Position numbers and translations under genes: made by a program. The notes below the pieces were generated by a model that worked only from the letters and a program-made list of their open reading frames with translations, was not told where the DNA came from and did no database searches. From Kryptolebias marmoratus (lineage: Eukaryota > Chordata > Actinopteri > Cyprinodontiformes > Rivulidae), in NCBI RefSeq assembly GCF_001649575.2, contig NC_051435.1, forward strand, positions 4,743,084 through 4,807,083: a stretch of DNA of 64,000 bases, read 5' to 3'. Positions 1-14,400 of this stretch are shown piece by piece. Numbering within the stretch: position 1 is the stretch's first letter; every line of letters begins with the position of its first letter.

Positions 1-769
1 CAAAATTAAACGAAATAAACATTTGAAATATATGAGTTTGTATGTAATGTATGAATATAATATACAAGTTTCACTTTTTAAATGGAATTACTGAAATCAA
101 TCTACTTTTTCATGATATTCTAATTTTATGACCAGCACCTGTAGGCTCAAATTAAACCTGGCAGTGTGGAGCTTCGGTCAGTGTGTGTGTGTGGTGGTGC
201 ACACTAAGGCACTGCATGGACTGCTCTATATAATTCATGTCAAGCACACGTTTTAATATGAAATCTCATAAAACAAAATGCATGCACCACAAGTCCGAGG
301 CAGACATCTATTTCAGCTTTGTTTCCCAGTGAGATGTTGCAACATTTGTGACTCCTTCAGTGTCTTTAAAGTGTAGAGAACCAATCAGAGGAAAACATAA
401 GCACGTGTATTATTGTCAATAAATAGTAAGATGGTGAAATATTCATGATACAATCAAACTAAAGTGCATGTGATTCTTAGTATTTCTAAAAGTTATGAAG
501 AATCTTCTGTTATCAGATTTCTTCTGTTGTTAGGATTTGAGAGACAGGTACTTCCTCTACCACCTTCCATCTTGATAAAGGTCATAGTTGGGACCGGCTC
601 AGTTCACCAGAACCTTTAGTTGTACCACTTTGGAGCTCGAGAAGACATTCCCTAATATCCTATTCCATATTAAAGAGCAGAAAAACTCCTAAACAAAAGA
701 GTGCCTCCAAAACCCTAATGTTGCATTTTGCATTGATCATGGTGTGTTATATGTGGACATCCATCCATC

Positions 770-945
770 CCTCTCCTCAGCAACATTCTTCATGTCCTCC
801 TGGAGTGGAGGTGATCACAGGCCAGAGAGGATACACAATCCCTCCAGGAATTTCTGGGTCCGCCCGGAAAATCTGGGAGGTGCCCAGGACGTATCCTAAT
901 ATTATACTCGAATCACCTCAGCGCATTTGTTTCAAGGGTCACCGT
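770..945 (+). repeat. LINE-like repeat scrap
   Basis: The stretch with GTCCTCCTGGAGTGGAGGTG, then GGAATTTCTGGGTCCGCCCG and CAGGACGTATCCTAATATTA resembles a widespread teleost repeat (AGGCGTCCAGGAGGCATCCT type). It is short and diverged, so the assignment rests on memory of the family. Confidence 0.4.
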
Positions 946-2549
946 GCATGACTGCACGTTGTTCGTGTCACATCAAATGTTTTTGAAATTTACTTTAGCA
1001 GCTTGTTTGTAAAAGATCATTTAATTACTAGAGTGCTTTTAAAAATACATGTGAAGAGAATAATTTCAGCATCTGAACCATCTCTACATGCATTTTCCAA
1101 ATTGAAATGTTTGAAAGATAACAAACCATTTGAAAATTGAAAATGTCCACAATTTTAGTAAATATGCAGAAAACAAACAAATGGGGGAAACGGAGCAGAA
1201 CACGAAGCACAGAATGAGAATCAGGTGGAACAAATTCAAGTAGCTATTATGAAAAATTACCCCTACATGTAAAAGATGAAAGCTAGAGGCAGCTAAATCA
1301 GACAGAAGGAGCCTGATCTGTTTACTGCAGAACACAATGTGAATAAGTAAAACCTGAATGATGAATAAGTAATAAAGAAAAAGAAAACACAGACTGAAGA
1401 ACAGACCCAGGAGTGTTCCTGTATTCTGCTGAGGGTCGATCACAAAGACAGGAAGCTAAAGGTATGACAGTAGGTTAAGGTACTATTTAGTAGTATTGTA
1501 TGGAAAATCCCATTTTAGATTGTATAACAAATGAGTTATCCACAATAAGAGGCAATCGTTATCTCTGTCCCAGAAGAGAGGTTATGGTGCAAATCAGATC
1601 CCAGTGTGGATGAATAATTTTAAACCCACATGTGAGCAAAACCTTACACAAACTTGAGCCATCATGAAGCACAGATACTTCCTACAGAAATCTTATACAT
1701 AATGTGATGACTTTCATTCCCTGCTGGATTTCAATATGTTTTAATTTTCCACCTGAAAGACTAAAATGCCATTTGGGAAACACATTTACAGAGAGGTTCC
1801 TGTTGTTCTGTGTGATACTGCCCTCCCCATAACCCCAGAGTCATAATAAATTTAAAAGCAGATTAAATTTTCGCTGTGTTGAACCTGTTTTTGAAATTAC
1901 AGTCAGAGTGGCAGACCTCTCTGGGGTCCTGTCGCGCTGTTAGTCAGCGTTCAGACTGACTATTCTTGTGTGAAAACTACACATTTAGCTTTATGGCTTT
2001 AAATGAAGCTGCTTCAACATCCCAGCAGGTGTGTGTGACGTGGAGAGAGTCAGGAAAAAAATGCTTTTTAACAAAGAAAGAATCAACCCGAGTCAGGTTT
2101 TGCTGCCAAGCAACAAAATGTTTTTAACCAAAGTGTGCTGGTGGATGTTTATTGTTGAAGAAAAGACTAAAAAATAACAACAAAAGACAGATTAGCCACC
2201 AATGAAAGAACTCCCATTGTGTTTTCAGGAGATCTGATAACAGCATGCCTTTGGAGAAATACTGCAAATGATTTTTAACACCAGTGATATTTAATTATAC
2301 TTTTGTTTATTATAATAAATGAGTGGTAAATCAGATAAGAAAGATCCTGTGGGGTAAAGTGGGTCAGAATTATATTAGAAGTTAGCAACAAAAGATCAAA
2401 GATTTATAATTTCCACACAAAGATTCACATGTTTGCAGATTTTCCAGTTAATAATTTCAACCTGGTGTCACTACAGCACTCATCCGGCCCCCAAAAAGTC
2501 TGGTTCCTAAAGTGTTAATGTTCAGCTGCATATATTTACTCTAAAACTA

Positions 2550-2850
2550 TGCTGCCTTTGTTTGTTTATGGGTTTGTTTGCTTGTATTTTAGCAAAAATA
2601 TCTCATAAACCACTGAACAAATCTTAATGAAACTCTCAGAAAACAATCACTGAATGCACATCTACAACTAATAAACATTTGGAGTCAACTCAATTCAAAA
2701 TGGCCACCACAGCTAACCAGGCTGGGCAAACACAAACATGGCTATAACTCAGTCATTGTCAGTCATACTGAGGTAAAATTCAGTGTGGTGGTAGCTGAGA
2801 GTCCCCTCCAACACATACTCTGAGCACTAAAAGACTGCCTGACGTCTTTG
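2550..2850 (+). repeat. Dispersed repeat family R1, copy 1
   Basis: Plus-oriented copy with AAACCACTGAACAAATC, TTGGAGTCAACTCAATTC, AAAATGGCCACCACAGCTAA, GGCTATAACTCAGTCATTG and GGTGGTAGCTGAGAGTC in order. Non-coding; no known family name comes to mind. Confidence 0.85.
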
Positions 2851-3560
2851 TTTAAAACTTTGGCTGTAAGCTAACAGGAGATACAGAAACATTCCTTTAA
2901 ATGCTACTTTTCTAACTTTTTGTAGAGTATGAAATCTAATATTACACTTTCTCAAATGAATCTGATCTTCAACAAAAGATAGAACATAAGAAATATTTAG
3001 CTAATTTTAGGGGGAAGTTTATATCCTTTTCTGATGTAAGATGGATATTGGAGTGATAAAGGTAGTGGCAATAAGTCAAAGCGGCATTATGTTTGACTAT
3101 ATTTGTATAATTCTGCTCATATTGACTGTTTTATGAGAATAAAAACAAACTGGTACGCAGATGGGAGATGTAACAAATATATGCTAAACAGCTAAATCAG
3201 CAAGAAAAACTTTTTTAAACTATGGATGACAGAGAAGTTTCCCTTTTGGACCATCACCTTCATTACTTCATTTGTTGCTGAGAGTTTCTGTCTCGGCTGC
3301 TCGGGGGGATCAGCTCAGAGGATAAAAAGAGAGAGATTCCTCCATCTCCAGCTGAAATAATCCAGAAAACCAGGCCAGACTGTCAGTGCTGAGCAAATCA
3401 AATCTAATGTTCTTTTTATTTGGACTTTGTTGTTCTGCTTACTTCCTGCACATCTTCTCCTCTGTGGGTGTCCTTTTTCTTCCTACATGAGAGGAGAAGT
3501 GCTAAAATCCTTCATCAGGTTTAAAAGACATGCATCAGTTTCATTTTTTTCCTTTGCCAT

Positions 3561-3594
3561 ACACATACACACACACACACATACACATACACAC
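3561..3594. repeat. (CA)n microsatellite, imperfect
   Basis: ACACAT/ACAC run of 34 bases with T interruptions. Confidence 0.95.
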
Positions 3595-6439
3595 TTTTCC
3601 CTCAGTGTATATTTTCCTCACTTTTCTCACCCTCTGCATCAGTTTCAAACAGTCAGTGTCACGATGTGAACCGATGGAGCTTGTGAAGTGTGTGTTGATG
3701 TTTATTTTTTGACGTGTAAGCCTGTGTGTGTGTATGTGTGAACAGCTACACTCCTTGTGTTTGGGTGTTTTTGTGTATGTAAGGTATAGATTTGCTCCAG
3801 TTTGTCTTTTCCCTCTGTAAGCAGATGAGCTCAGATTTATGTCTGGTTATATAAATGTTGTTTTCTTTTTAATTTATTCATTTCAGACCTGTACACATAC
3901 ACAGAGAGGTCGTTGCACTTCAATAAACCAGCCAAACTGGTGTTTCTGTTGTTAAAAACAGAAGCAGAAATCCAGAGAGTTAAACACTAAAATAAAACGT
4001 ATTATTGATTATAACACATTTGTATGAATTGTTTTATTTCCAATCAAACAAATAAGATATAACTAAAACTAAGGCTGCACCAGTACAGGTTGGTGGCCAG
4101 AATCAGATAAATCTTAGTCTGACTGATGACTGCGTCCTTTAAAACTTAAAAAAATATATGTATAGATATTTTTTTCTATTTGATGAAAACACAATAGTTA
4201 AGCAGAAATCAACTAAAGCATCTTTTAGCAGAACAAACGACTTTAACAACTAATCAGTATTCATAACCCTAAAAATATTACTTCACATAAATGAAAATGG
4301 TTTAGGGATAAATGTTAGTGTATTGTGTCCGTTTTCTGTTTTTTTGTCAGCAATGGAGTGAGAGAGAGCTGAAACCCAAAGGGAGCGGTGAGCTGTCGGA
4401 GGAAATGTTTGCTCTATTGATGTAAAAACCAGTGACTCAATTTGTAAAAGCTCTTTTGTGTTCCTGTAAAGCAGGCTTTTTAAACTTTATAATCAAGGGT
4501 CTAAACCTGATTTTTAGATAAGGTCAAAGATCTGCTACAACTAGCAATAAGCAGGTTATTTTTATTAAATCTGTTTGGAGCTGATAATCAAAAGAAATGA
4601 TTCTGTTTGCTTGTGAAACTAACCTGCTGCTACCTTTGATAGTAAAGCTTAATAAAGTGCACTGTATTTTATTTTGAGTTTTACCTTAAACTTGATTAAT
4701 CTAATTACTTTCTATGCCTCAACAAAATAAGATGCGTCTGTTTTCACACAAGAATAAATAAATTAAATAAACTGAACTTGAAGGCAACAAGACTCTGAGG
4801 TCAAAGTCACAGATTCTGCACGTGTTAAAATCCAAAGTAACCCAGTGTTAAAATGGCACAGTGTGCCTTCAGTGAGCTGATTAAACCTTGGCACAAAAGA
4901 TGTCAGAGAGAAAAACTATTTAAATGTTAATTTGGCAGTAATATGAGCTTTTTACTACATTTATAGCTGAGAATGCAGACTTACACAGATATGTAGAAAC
5001 ACTCTGAAAACTCGTTTTTTTTTTTCGTTGCACATTCAGATAACTCCATGATGACGTGACATCACTCCTTCTCTGCTGCCTTATCTGAGAATGACAATAA
5101 TGACGCCAGCTGAGGCCAAAGGTGCAACCTGCTCTGGGACGAACTTCTTTTTCTTTCCACCGCAGAGGGAAAACGGACTCAAACAGCTTGAGGGTTGAAA
5201 AGTTGTTGCATGCATTGCTGTTACTGCAGCTCACACTGTATTTACTGATAAAATAGCTGATTTCCTCTGTCTCACTCATGTGCTCCGCTTGTCACTCACC
5301 CTGATCATACAGGTAAAGGCTCACTCACGCTGTGCACTCTCTCTTTCTGTGTGCACTCTTAAAGGAGCCACGCCACTCTTATCAGATTAGTAAACATATA
5401 CTTTATTTCAGCATACCAATGCATTCCAGTGCAAAGCAATATAACATGTGGGCTTACTGTTTGGTCCATATCTGGGCCAGTTCAGACTTTGAGAACCTAA
5501 AATTACCAAATTATATGTTCAATTTGAAATGAAATATGAGAAAAATGTCAAATTCTGCACAGTGTGCAAAAGCATTTGTATCATGAGCTAACAGTAATAA
5601 AGGGAGAAGATGATAAAGATTTAGACTCAGAACTGTTTGTGCAGCAACACAGAGAATGAATTGATGTGAAATTATTCTAAGGACTGTAGAGAAAGAAACA
5701 ATGTGAGCTTTTTTAGCAGCAGGGTTTCTCAATCTGTCTAACAAAGAGTGATGCTTCGTGAAGCAAATATTCCAGTCCTTGTCCTCATTCTTTTAAAGAT
5801 CTGTTACATAACATCTCCAAATGCACCTCAAACCAGAAGATTCTACATCATAATCAGCCATTAGAGCAATAAAAGAATGCTGTAATCCATTTCTAATCAC
5901 CGCATAATCAGCCTCTTAATCATACAGCTGCACAGGGACGGGACTTTCAAGTAGCTTTCAACACTACTTAGCTCACTGGATTCTCTCTGGCCCGGCTTTG
6001 CAAGTAACCCAATGTGAATGAACTCACCAGAGGGTTTTTAAATTATTAGAGACGCCTGTCAGCATGCATGACTGACTGACCGAAATACCCCTCAACAATA
6101 ACACAGCCGGAAAAGCTCCTGTCCAGAACTGAGTTATTTTTAAACCAAGTGCCCACAGTGATGAAACATTCAGACAGACCACAGGCCAAGGAGACAATTA
6201 GTTTTACTAGAAAATAGAATATCCTTATTTGGATTCAATAATCCACTGTAATCTGAGTCTGAATATATATCAACCTACTGATAAAAGTGTTAGAATAAAA
6301 GCTTATGAAACACATTATAATTGACATTTAGAGTATTAGATAAAAGCTCTGACAAACCCACAACAATATTAACTTACGTAATTCATAAAAAGAAACAAAG
6401 CAATATAAAATACAAATCAGTAATTACAGGGTACATACA

Positions 6440-6930
6440 GACTACGGATGTGGTACTTACAGGTACCAAGGTAAGTACCTGGTATTTTCCTGTTACTTCT
6501 TACCTGGTACTTACCAGATACATACCTGGTACTTAAGGGGATGTGTACCTGGGACTTAAAGGGAATATACCAGGTACATACAAGGTACCACTAACCCGAT
6601 ACTTACTTGTCACAAACTTTTTACTTAAAAGGGTGAGTACCTAGTATTTACAGGGTTTGTGACAGGTACTACCTGAAAATTACCTGTTAGTTACAGGGTG
6701 CGTACTTGAAACTTACTGGGTCCGTCCCTGGTATTTACCAGATAAGTACCAGATACCCTGTAAGTACTAGGTATGTCCCTCATAGGTACCAGATTAATAC
6801 AATGTATGCACCATGGTAAGTACATGTACTGGGTATGTACCCTCTAAGTACTAGGTACAAATTGGGTGTGTACCTTGGAAGTATATTGTAAGTACCAGGT
6901 ACATACTGAGTAAGTACTGGGCTGTGTGGT
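6440..6930. repeat. Degenerate GTACC-rich minisatellite
   Basis: About 490 bases consist of imperfect 10-12-bp units of the forms GGTACTTACAGG and GGTACATACCTG and their inverses. The unit is nearly palindromic, so both orientations alternate. Units have diverged by substitutions and small gaps. No ORF of interest is present. Confidence 0.9.
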
Positions 6931-8314
6931 ATGTTGTTTTTTTTTATCAAAGAAAAAGGTTTAAACTCCTGAAAGTAGTAATTATTTAACGTCCACATGT
7001 CTGGTTCTACCTTTATGAGGTTCTCACCTGGAATGATTTTCATTTAATGAAAGAATTTTATAATTTTAACAGGATAATTTCTTTCCTTCTTTATAAATTT
7101 CTATTTTTTCGTCTTTTGCTAAAGCCTTAATGATATAATTTACTGCAAATGCTCCTTTTTAAACTTCTGCAGGAATCTAAATTGTAGTAAAAGTCCCTGA
7201 ACTTTATTTTAAAACCTGAAGGTCAGTCAGTCCAGAAAATCTCAAGATCTTTGTAAGTTTTATTGAGCTCAGTCACAAAAACCATCAAATGTTGAGATGA
7301 AACTGGCTCTCATGAGATGTGCCCCAGGAAAGGAAGATGAAGAGCGCTTTCTGCTGAAGACGAGAAATTCATTCATGTTATTAGCTTCAGACATAAGATA
7401 TTAAAAGGCAGCCTTAGATCAAAGCTCACATCAATTCGGGCTGACATATCGAAACATCAACTGTTCAGGAGAGACGGCTGAAATCTGACTTTCATGGTCC
7501 TTTTTAAAGCGCGGCTTGGGTGGATGGATGAGAAGAAGAAACATCACAGATCCATCGCTGGTCCAGTGGAAATCTGTACTTTGTCAAGTTATTTAACCTA
7601 TATGAAAATAACCCAAATAGTTGCACATTTACAGTATTTAATCTTCTTTTTTCCTCTTTAATTTTCTATCACTCCTGTCACTATTAAGATTTTAAAGATT
7701 ATTATTGACAAAAAACCAACCAAACAAAAAATGTTTTCTTTAGAAGCTCATTTAAAGGAGTACTTTATGAATTTATTCAAACAAAAAAACAAAAGTAAAC
7801 GTAAAGACAGCCCGATTAGATAATTGTGTGTTTATGCTGGAAACCTGATGTGTGGAGGTCGAGCACAGTCGGGTTTTAAAGCATCAAGATTTAAACCAAA
7901 CACAAAATAGGCAGAGAAGTAATTACAGCTGGCAGTTTTGTCAAAAAATTCAAAGACATTGCCTCAATGTGTTAATTAAATGTATGTAAATGCTGACATT
8001 TTAATGATTAATAACTCAGTCTGAGGTTGATTCATTAACAGACCCTGCTTTATTCATCAATTAATTATTGAGGAAATTATATTTGTGGAACTTATTAATA
8101 ACATTTTTGATGTCCTGACCTCCAGAGATGCTGAATTTAATTGAAAAGGTTTCATTTTAATTAAACAGACAGACACAGTCACACACTTGTAAGCTCTGGA
8201 TTTTACCTGTTCGTAATGGTGCTCCTTTTTGTAAGTTTTAAATAAAATCGCCTCAGTTATTGAAGAGAGGCAACAAGTTTTAATAAAATAAACAAGTTTA
8301 AAATGTATATTTTG

Positions 8315-8480
8315 ACTTGCTCTCAGAATATGAGAAGGGCATCAGTCTCAGCTACCATCACAACACAATTAAAGTAAATATCTTTAAAATTGACTGAGTT
8401 ACGGCAAATGTTTGTGTTTTTTAAAGTCAACTGGTTAAAGCAGCCATCTTGAATCAGGTTTACTTTAAAGACTAATCGGG
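8315..8480 (-). repeat. Dispersed repeat family R1, copy 2
   Basis: This is the inverse orientation: CTCAGCTACCATCACAACAC, then ATTGACTGAGTTACGGC, then GCAGCCATCTTGAATCAG. Confidence 0.75.
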
Positions 8481-9279
8481 TGAAGATGCAACTTTGGTTC
8501 CTAGGCGAGTTATGTGTATTTGCAGATGGATAACTGGAATGTAAATAATAAATGTCACTTTGTGCTAGCGTAAATAAAGTTAAACTTGTGAATACAGAAC
8601 AAACAGCAGAAGGTTACAATGATGGAAAATGTGGGTTTCTCTGATGCAGCCTGCAGATGTATCATCTTCTGTGCCCCAAGTTGAAATAAATCTTTATTTT
8701 CCACCTGAGGAAGCTTGTAAACCAACACAAGTTGTTGGTCTTTGGTTGTGTCTCTTTAACACAACCAACTCATCTGTTAGCCTGACATGTTTACCTGCCT
8801 GCACACTCAGACGCTAACAGGATGAGGAAACATTTTCAATTTTTCTTCCTTTTGGAGGAACAACAGCTTCACTGACCACTGATGTTATTTCAGGCTGCAG
8901 GAACAAAAGGCCATCTCTGATTTGACTTTGATATTTTGTTTTGGAAGAGATATTCTGATGTTTTTTTAAAGGATTAATGGCTTAGGTTTAATTAATGTGC
9001 TAGATTATATTACATAGAGGCTTATCCAGATATTAATACGTTTTATTATGGCAGCAGAGAAGATGGCTTAAATCTCTGAGATGAGGAAGATGTGCTTGTT
9101 AATCTTAGGACAAAATAAACAAATAAAGCACAGTTATATACAGTTTCAAATGTATACATAAATTCACCTAAATCTTTTAAAAGGGGATGCTACAGTTTCT
9201 AGAACGTGCTACAACTTCAGACCAGGGACTTTAACTTTTTATTGGTGATCATGACTGACTGCAGCTCATAGTTTCTCTT

Positions 9280-9960
9280 TTCCAGCATACAAATGATTTG
9301 TTTGGCATCCCTTATTGGATTGACCATTGCACATATGTCAACCAAGGATGAAAGTTATTTGGTTCAAATGTTCAGAAACAACCTAAGAACTGCCAAGATT
9401 CAAGTCTGCCATGAATTAGAAACTACTGGAAACCAGTGTCACTGCCCACATTGAAGCCAGGTTTAAATCACCATGAACTGTGAGGGTGCCCACCGAGAAA
9501 GAAGCTCCTGCCACTAAAATGAAACCTTCAAATTCGACTGAAATCTGCAGCTGTCCACATGGACAAGCCGAATATTTGATGGTCAGACAAGAAACAGATT
9601 GAGCTGTTTGGAAGTATATTTGGAGGAATTAAGGGGAGGCTTTCAAACCTAGAAACACTGTACCAACTGTCAAGCATGGTGGTGGTAGCATCATGTTGTG
9701 GTACTGGTGTATTGCACAAAGTAGATAGAAATAATGAAAAAGTTGGTCCATCTCTAAATTCTTCAACTTCACGTTAAATCAACAACAAGACAAAGATCCC
9801 AAACCCACATCAGAACTGGCTTCTGATTGGATAAAACAGGCTGGAATAGCTCTCCCAAAGCCTCGACCACAAACCAAATTAAAATTTGGTGACTCTTATT
9901 AAAAGCTGGGTCTGTGCCAGGAAATCAACTTAAATAAACTCTACCAGTTCTGCCAGGAAG
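9280..9960 (+). mobile_element. Degenerate Tc1/mariner-like DNA transposon
   Basis: Plus-strand sequence follows the layout of a Tc1 transposase gene but has many stops and shifts. Landmarks include GAAACAGATTGAGCTGTTTG (the DKIELFG region, about 9590), then ATTTGGAGGAATTAAGGGGA, then CAAGCATGGTGGTGGTAGCA (KHGGGSIM, about 9672). The AACAAGACAAAGATCCCAAA stretch near 9785 corresponds to the QD(N)DPKH region. It is non-functional. The ends were not located. Confidence 0.85.
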
Positions 9961-11259
9961 AGTGCTAAAATATCAGCCCCAAATAAATGACATTCATGTA
10001 AACTTCTGATTTGCAACTCTACATTTGTAACTAAGCAGTAAAAGGATCTATAGTTTAAGATGTGACAGCCCATACTGCTCTAAATGGCTTGATTTAACAT
10101 GAAAAGTAGCTCTCAGTCCTCCATCTTCTAAGGTGCAGATTAAATAACTGCACATCCTCTCTGTGTGGGCAGCGACCTGCTCCACAGTGGGCGTCGTGCC
10201 TAATATTAAGAAGTTGTTCCTCTGACCTCACATAGGCTCCAGAACACCAGGAGCTATAAAAACTTTAGCGAGCGTTCAACGGGAAAAGTCGAAATGGAAG
10301 TGACATAAAGAGAAGAAAAATCAAATGAAGTAAATAAACCATAGTTGGAAGAAATGTCAGCCTCACTTTTCTGCTTGTTTTGTGTGCGACAAGTTTAAAA
10401 TGTTTAAAATGACCGTCTGTCAGCATCAGCAGCAGCTCGACTGGTTTAGCCAGAAAATACTCTTTAATCTGTCAAATAAGGCATAATAGTGGCTCAGAAT
10501 GATAAAGAGAATATTATAAACACAGCAGATGTCTTTTTGTTTATTGCTAACACATTTCCATTTAATATTTGTAAGATTAGGTTTAATGCACCTACTTGTT
10601 TACTCAATCTAGAGACAGAAGTCAGGGTTGAATTGATGGTTTAGGCTTTTAATTTGCAAAGCGGCATCACAGAAACAAGTTCAAGCTGAACTTAGATGGT
10701 GACTGAATGTTTATGTCTTCCCATCTGCCTCCCATTTGCAGCAGCAGTTGTCATACTTTCCATCTGCTAAATTTTCTGCTCTGTGCTCACAGACTGAAAT
10801 GATTCATTTTCATCAGCACCATTCATTTGATTTAACAACACAAATACACTCACGCTGAGAAGCAAAAAAAGATCTAAGAAAACAGAAATAAACAAATGCA
10901 TTAAAATAAAAAAAAAATGTGCATAAGGGAATCAAACTGACTAAACTGAGGTGTTTAGTTTGGACAGGAATAAGGTTTGTTTAGATCTGTTTTGGCAAAA
11001 TGTTTGTTTTAAACTTTGTCAGTGACTAAAATGTGGCTGCCATCTGTTATTTTAGGGTTTTTTCTTTGTACAATTTTGCTAAAAGTACAAAAGCTTGACT
11101 TCACACCCTGCAGTTATGATTTACATACCAATTAGCATGCAGGCGTATGTTTATATCTGACCTTGAGTTGGAGCTTTTTATTACCTGTGACTACAGCGGA
11201 GACTTTACCTGACATGTGTGCTGGTTGTGATCTGACTGGATCTATATTGTTTCTGCGCG

Positions 11260-11480
11260 TGTTTGTCTGTAGCTTCAGTAAAATATCTCTTGAACAAGTG
11301 GGCTGATTGTAAAGAAACTCTCAAAGTAATCATTGGTTAGATATCTGCAAATAAACTTATTAATAAAACTTTTGGAGTTAACCTCATTTAAGATGGCCAC
11401 CACAGCTGATTGACTCAACACACATGTGGCTAAAAGAACTTCACATATCCTCCCAAATCACGTTTTCGTTTGTAGTTCAG
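11260..11480 (+). repeat. Dispersed repeat family R1, copy 3
   Basis: Contains CTTTTGGAGTTAACCTCATT and AAGATGGCCACCACAGCTGA; the 3' part is diverged. Confidence 0.75.
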
Positions 11481-14400
11481 TTAACTGCTGTCACGTGGCT
11501 GCTGTGAAAAATGAAAAGTAATCAGTTTAAGTTGACTTGCCTCGGAGCTGACTTATTATTCAAAAGCAACCGGTGTAAAAGAGCTGACAGCATATTTTCT
11601 GTTTGTTTGCGTCTCAAAGAAACAGACTTGAAATGCAAGGACACAACTCCAGATTTTTTCTGCTGATGAGCTTTGCAGCAGCTTGGGGGGTTAGCCTTGT
11701 CACCGAGTCATTTATTTATTGATCGGGCCATTCTGCTAGCTCTTGTTTCCTCCATTGTCTAATTTATACTCTGAATGACAGCAGGAGCCCCTCGTATTGA
11801 GTAGTGAGTAATGGTGCTGTGACCTCTGTGGAGCATTTCTCTGCTATTTTCTCATTACATGCTGGACTTTGATGGGACTGTGTTGGCAAGAGAATCTATA
11901 GAGAACATTTTATTCCCTTAACACTGTGGGAAAACAATACCAAGGCTGCTTTTTGGGGAATTTGGGGAGAACAAATGCCTAATAAATGTCACCAACACAT
12001 CAGAAGAGAAAGAAAAACATCAAAAGCAAACATAAAACTATTAAAACAAGCAGCAAAAAAATGGTGAAAGGTATGAGGAAATAAATAGAACAGACTAACT
12101 ATAGTTATGAGGAGAAAACTGAAAGCAGCAAAGTTTCTAACAAAAAATCACTGCCCCCATTTTTCAGCACATAAAAAAATATTAATTTAGTCCAACTTTA
12201 GCGCAAAAGAAAAGTGTAATGTCAGTTTGACAGGAGGACATTTGACAAAGTTCAGTTAAAAAATACATCAGAGTCGTTTCATTGGGTAGATGAAAACACC
12301 ACAATGTGACAAACAATTTCATCTCACAGTTCTGGCTTTGTGAAACCAACTGGAATGGAGATGGAGAACTTCTTGGTTGCTGGTTTTCTTCCTGACCAGC
12401 AGGAAAAACGTGTGCCGAGGCCATAAATGACCAGGATCCTCTTGCGTTATTCTCAGAGCATTGTCTACTTGTTGTGTTTACATTTTACACCTACTTTTAT
12501 GCATAAAACCATTTCTACAAACAGTGAAGCGTTTATGAGGATATTTTCAGAAACAGCTAAAAATGATTGTTGTTTTTCATGAGGATAAGGCCTCAGTCAC
12601 TGCTGAGGTGCCCTTCAGCACTAAAGTCTGCAAAAGCTTTAACTTAAGCTGCCTGCTGCTCACATTCTACACTATTAGCTGAATGTTTGTAGTGTTTACA
12701 CAACTGCAGATGTGTTGAATGCTTCACTGCGAAAAAACATGCTGGAAAAATACAAACGACCTTCTATTTTTCTTTTCTCAGAGACCCACACATTTTCTAA
12801 ATTTGCAAATTTGATACTCAAAGGTGAGTTGTGTGCATAAATTAATGAGCTGTTGCACTTAGCTGAACTGGTCCCAACAACAAAGCTGTTAGCCGAAACA
12901 AACAAACAAAAAAATTATATAACTTCATCTAGAAAGTAATGTAGAAAACAAAAACATCTATACATCCACATTAAAATATTATCTAAACAGGAAAAAATAA
13001 AACCAGAGCTGCCAGTGGGCAAAAGCAAAGCAGTCAAAGGATTTATAGAAGATAATATTTAGTGGAAAAAATAATCTATTTACACCTGACAAAGAAAAGA
13101 TGCCAAAGCTCAGTTTGGTGTATTGTCACTGAAACACAGAAGAATGACTATTAGAAGAAAACAGAAAGCAATCATCAGCAACATGTGGCTGCACATAAAT
13201 AGAAAGCATGTATAAACGGATTTGCATGCCTGATTAAACATCCTTTCTTTAATAATTTCAATTATCATGAATCTGAGTGCAAGTGCACGAGCCCATTACC
13301 CTGGCTTGGTTTGTTCTATAATTGACTAAAACTGATAAAAAAAAGACCCTCCTTTCAGCTGCTGTCTAAACTGAGCAGCTAATCGCAGAGCTGGAATTAA
13401 AAAAAACTATGTTTTATTTGGTGATTTATAATTTGGGTTCGGTTACAAAAGGAAATTAAATAAGTGAAAATGCTTCCCTTTACTATTGCTGCCAACAACA
13501 AGAAACGCAGAGCTGATGGAAGAAAAAAAAATAAAAGTAGGTGATTGTTTCAAATCAGCTGTAAGATAACTGATCGTTCTTAACCTTTTGTATGTGTGGA
13601 TGGTTTATATCGGCAGTGACTACCTATAAAGTAAATGCACAGGTCTACACTGAGATTTAAAATGCTTTCCAACTTTTATTGTTTGCTAATGCAGAAGGCA
13701 GTTTTTAGGATGATAATTCATTTGAACTTTAAAAAAAACAATCTGTCACCTGCAACACAAAAAGCTGCCTACTGATGTACAAAGAAAAGAGCATTCCCTT
13801 TTAAAAACCTTCACAATATTCACAACAATCTAGTTTAATTTAAGGAGCTATGTTTACAAATCCAGAACGCTTGGATTTTAAATGAAAGATTTCATTTTTT
13901 CTGACATATTAAGCAGCCGTATGAACATCCTTTGAGAGCAAGAATGTCACATTATTCCCCACATTTTGTGTGAAAGCTTATAAAAATAATAGAAGTAAGA
14001 TGGAAAAAAAAAAATAGCATTTAATAATGTAGACAGCGGTGACTTTAAGAGTGTTTTTATGAGGTGGGAGCAGAATTTAAACTGAGAGAGGTGACAGCTG
14101 AAGACTGACAAGCGGGCTAAGGAAGCTGCCTGCTTTCTGACAGCCGGGACACACAGAGGAGCCGGCGAGCGTCTCACAAGTGGCCCGACGCTCACAGGAG
14201 ACGCTCACACAGACTCCAAATGTCATCTGATGTGAATTAGAGAACTCCGGAGGCACTTCGGCCAGAATGAAGCGCATCCTCAGAGGGGAGAAAGCAGTCC
14301 TGACGCCTGACCTTTTTTACTCAACTGAAGCCTCTTTGACATTTTAAATCCTTCATTTATTTATGCCTCTTGTTGCTCTTTTCCTGCTCTTTTTATTTTT

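Noticed and set aside
14077..14277. Open minus-strand frame with SFWPK-like residues considered as the missing ramp1 exon
   Set aside because: The SFWPK reading is in a frame that stops soon after, lacks the RAMP cysteine pattern and has no membrane helix; the longer frame there has no RAMP similarity.
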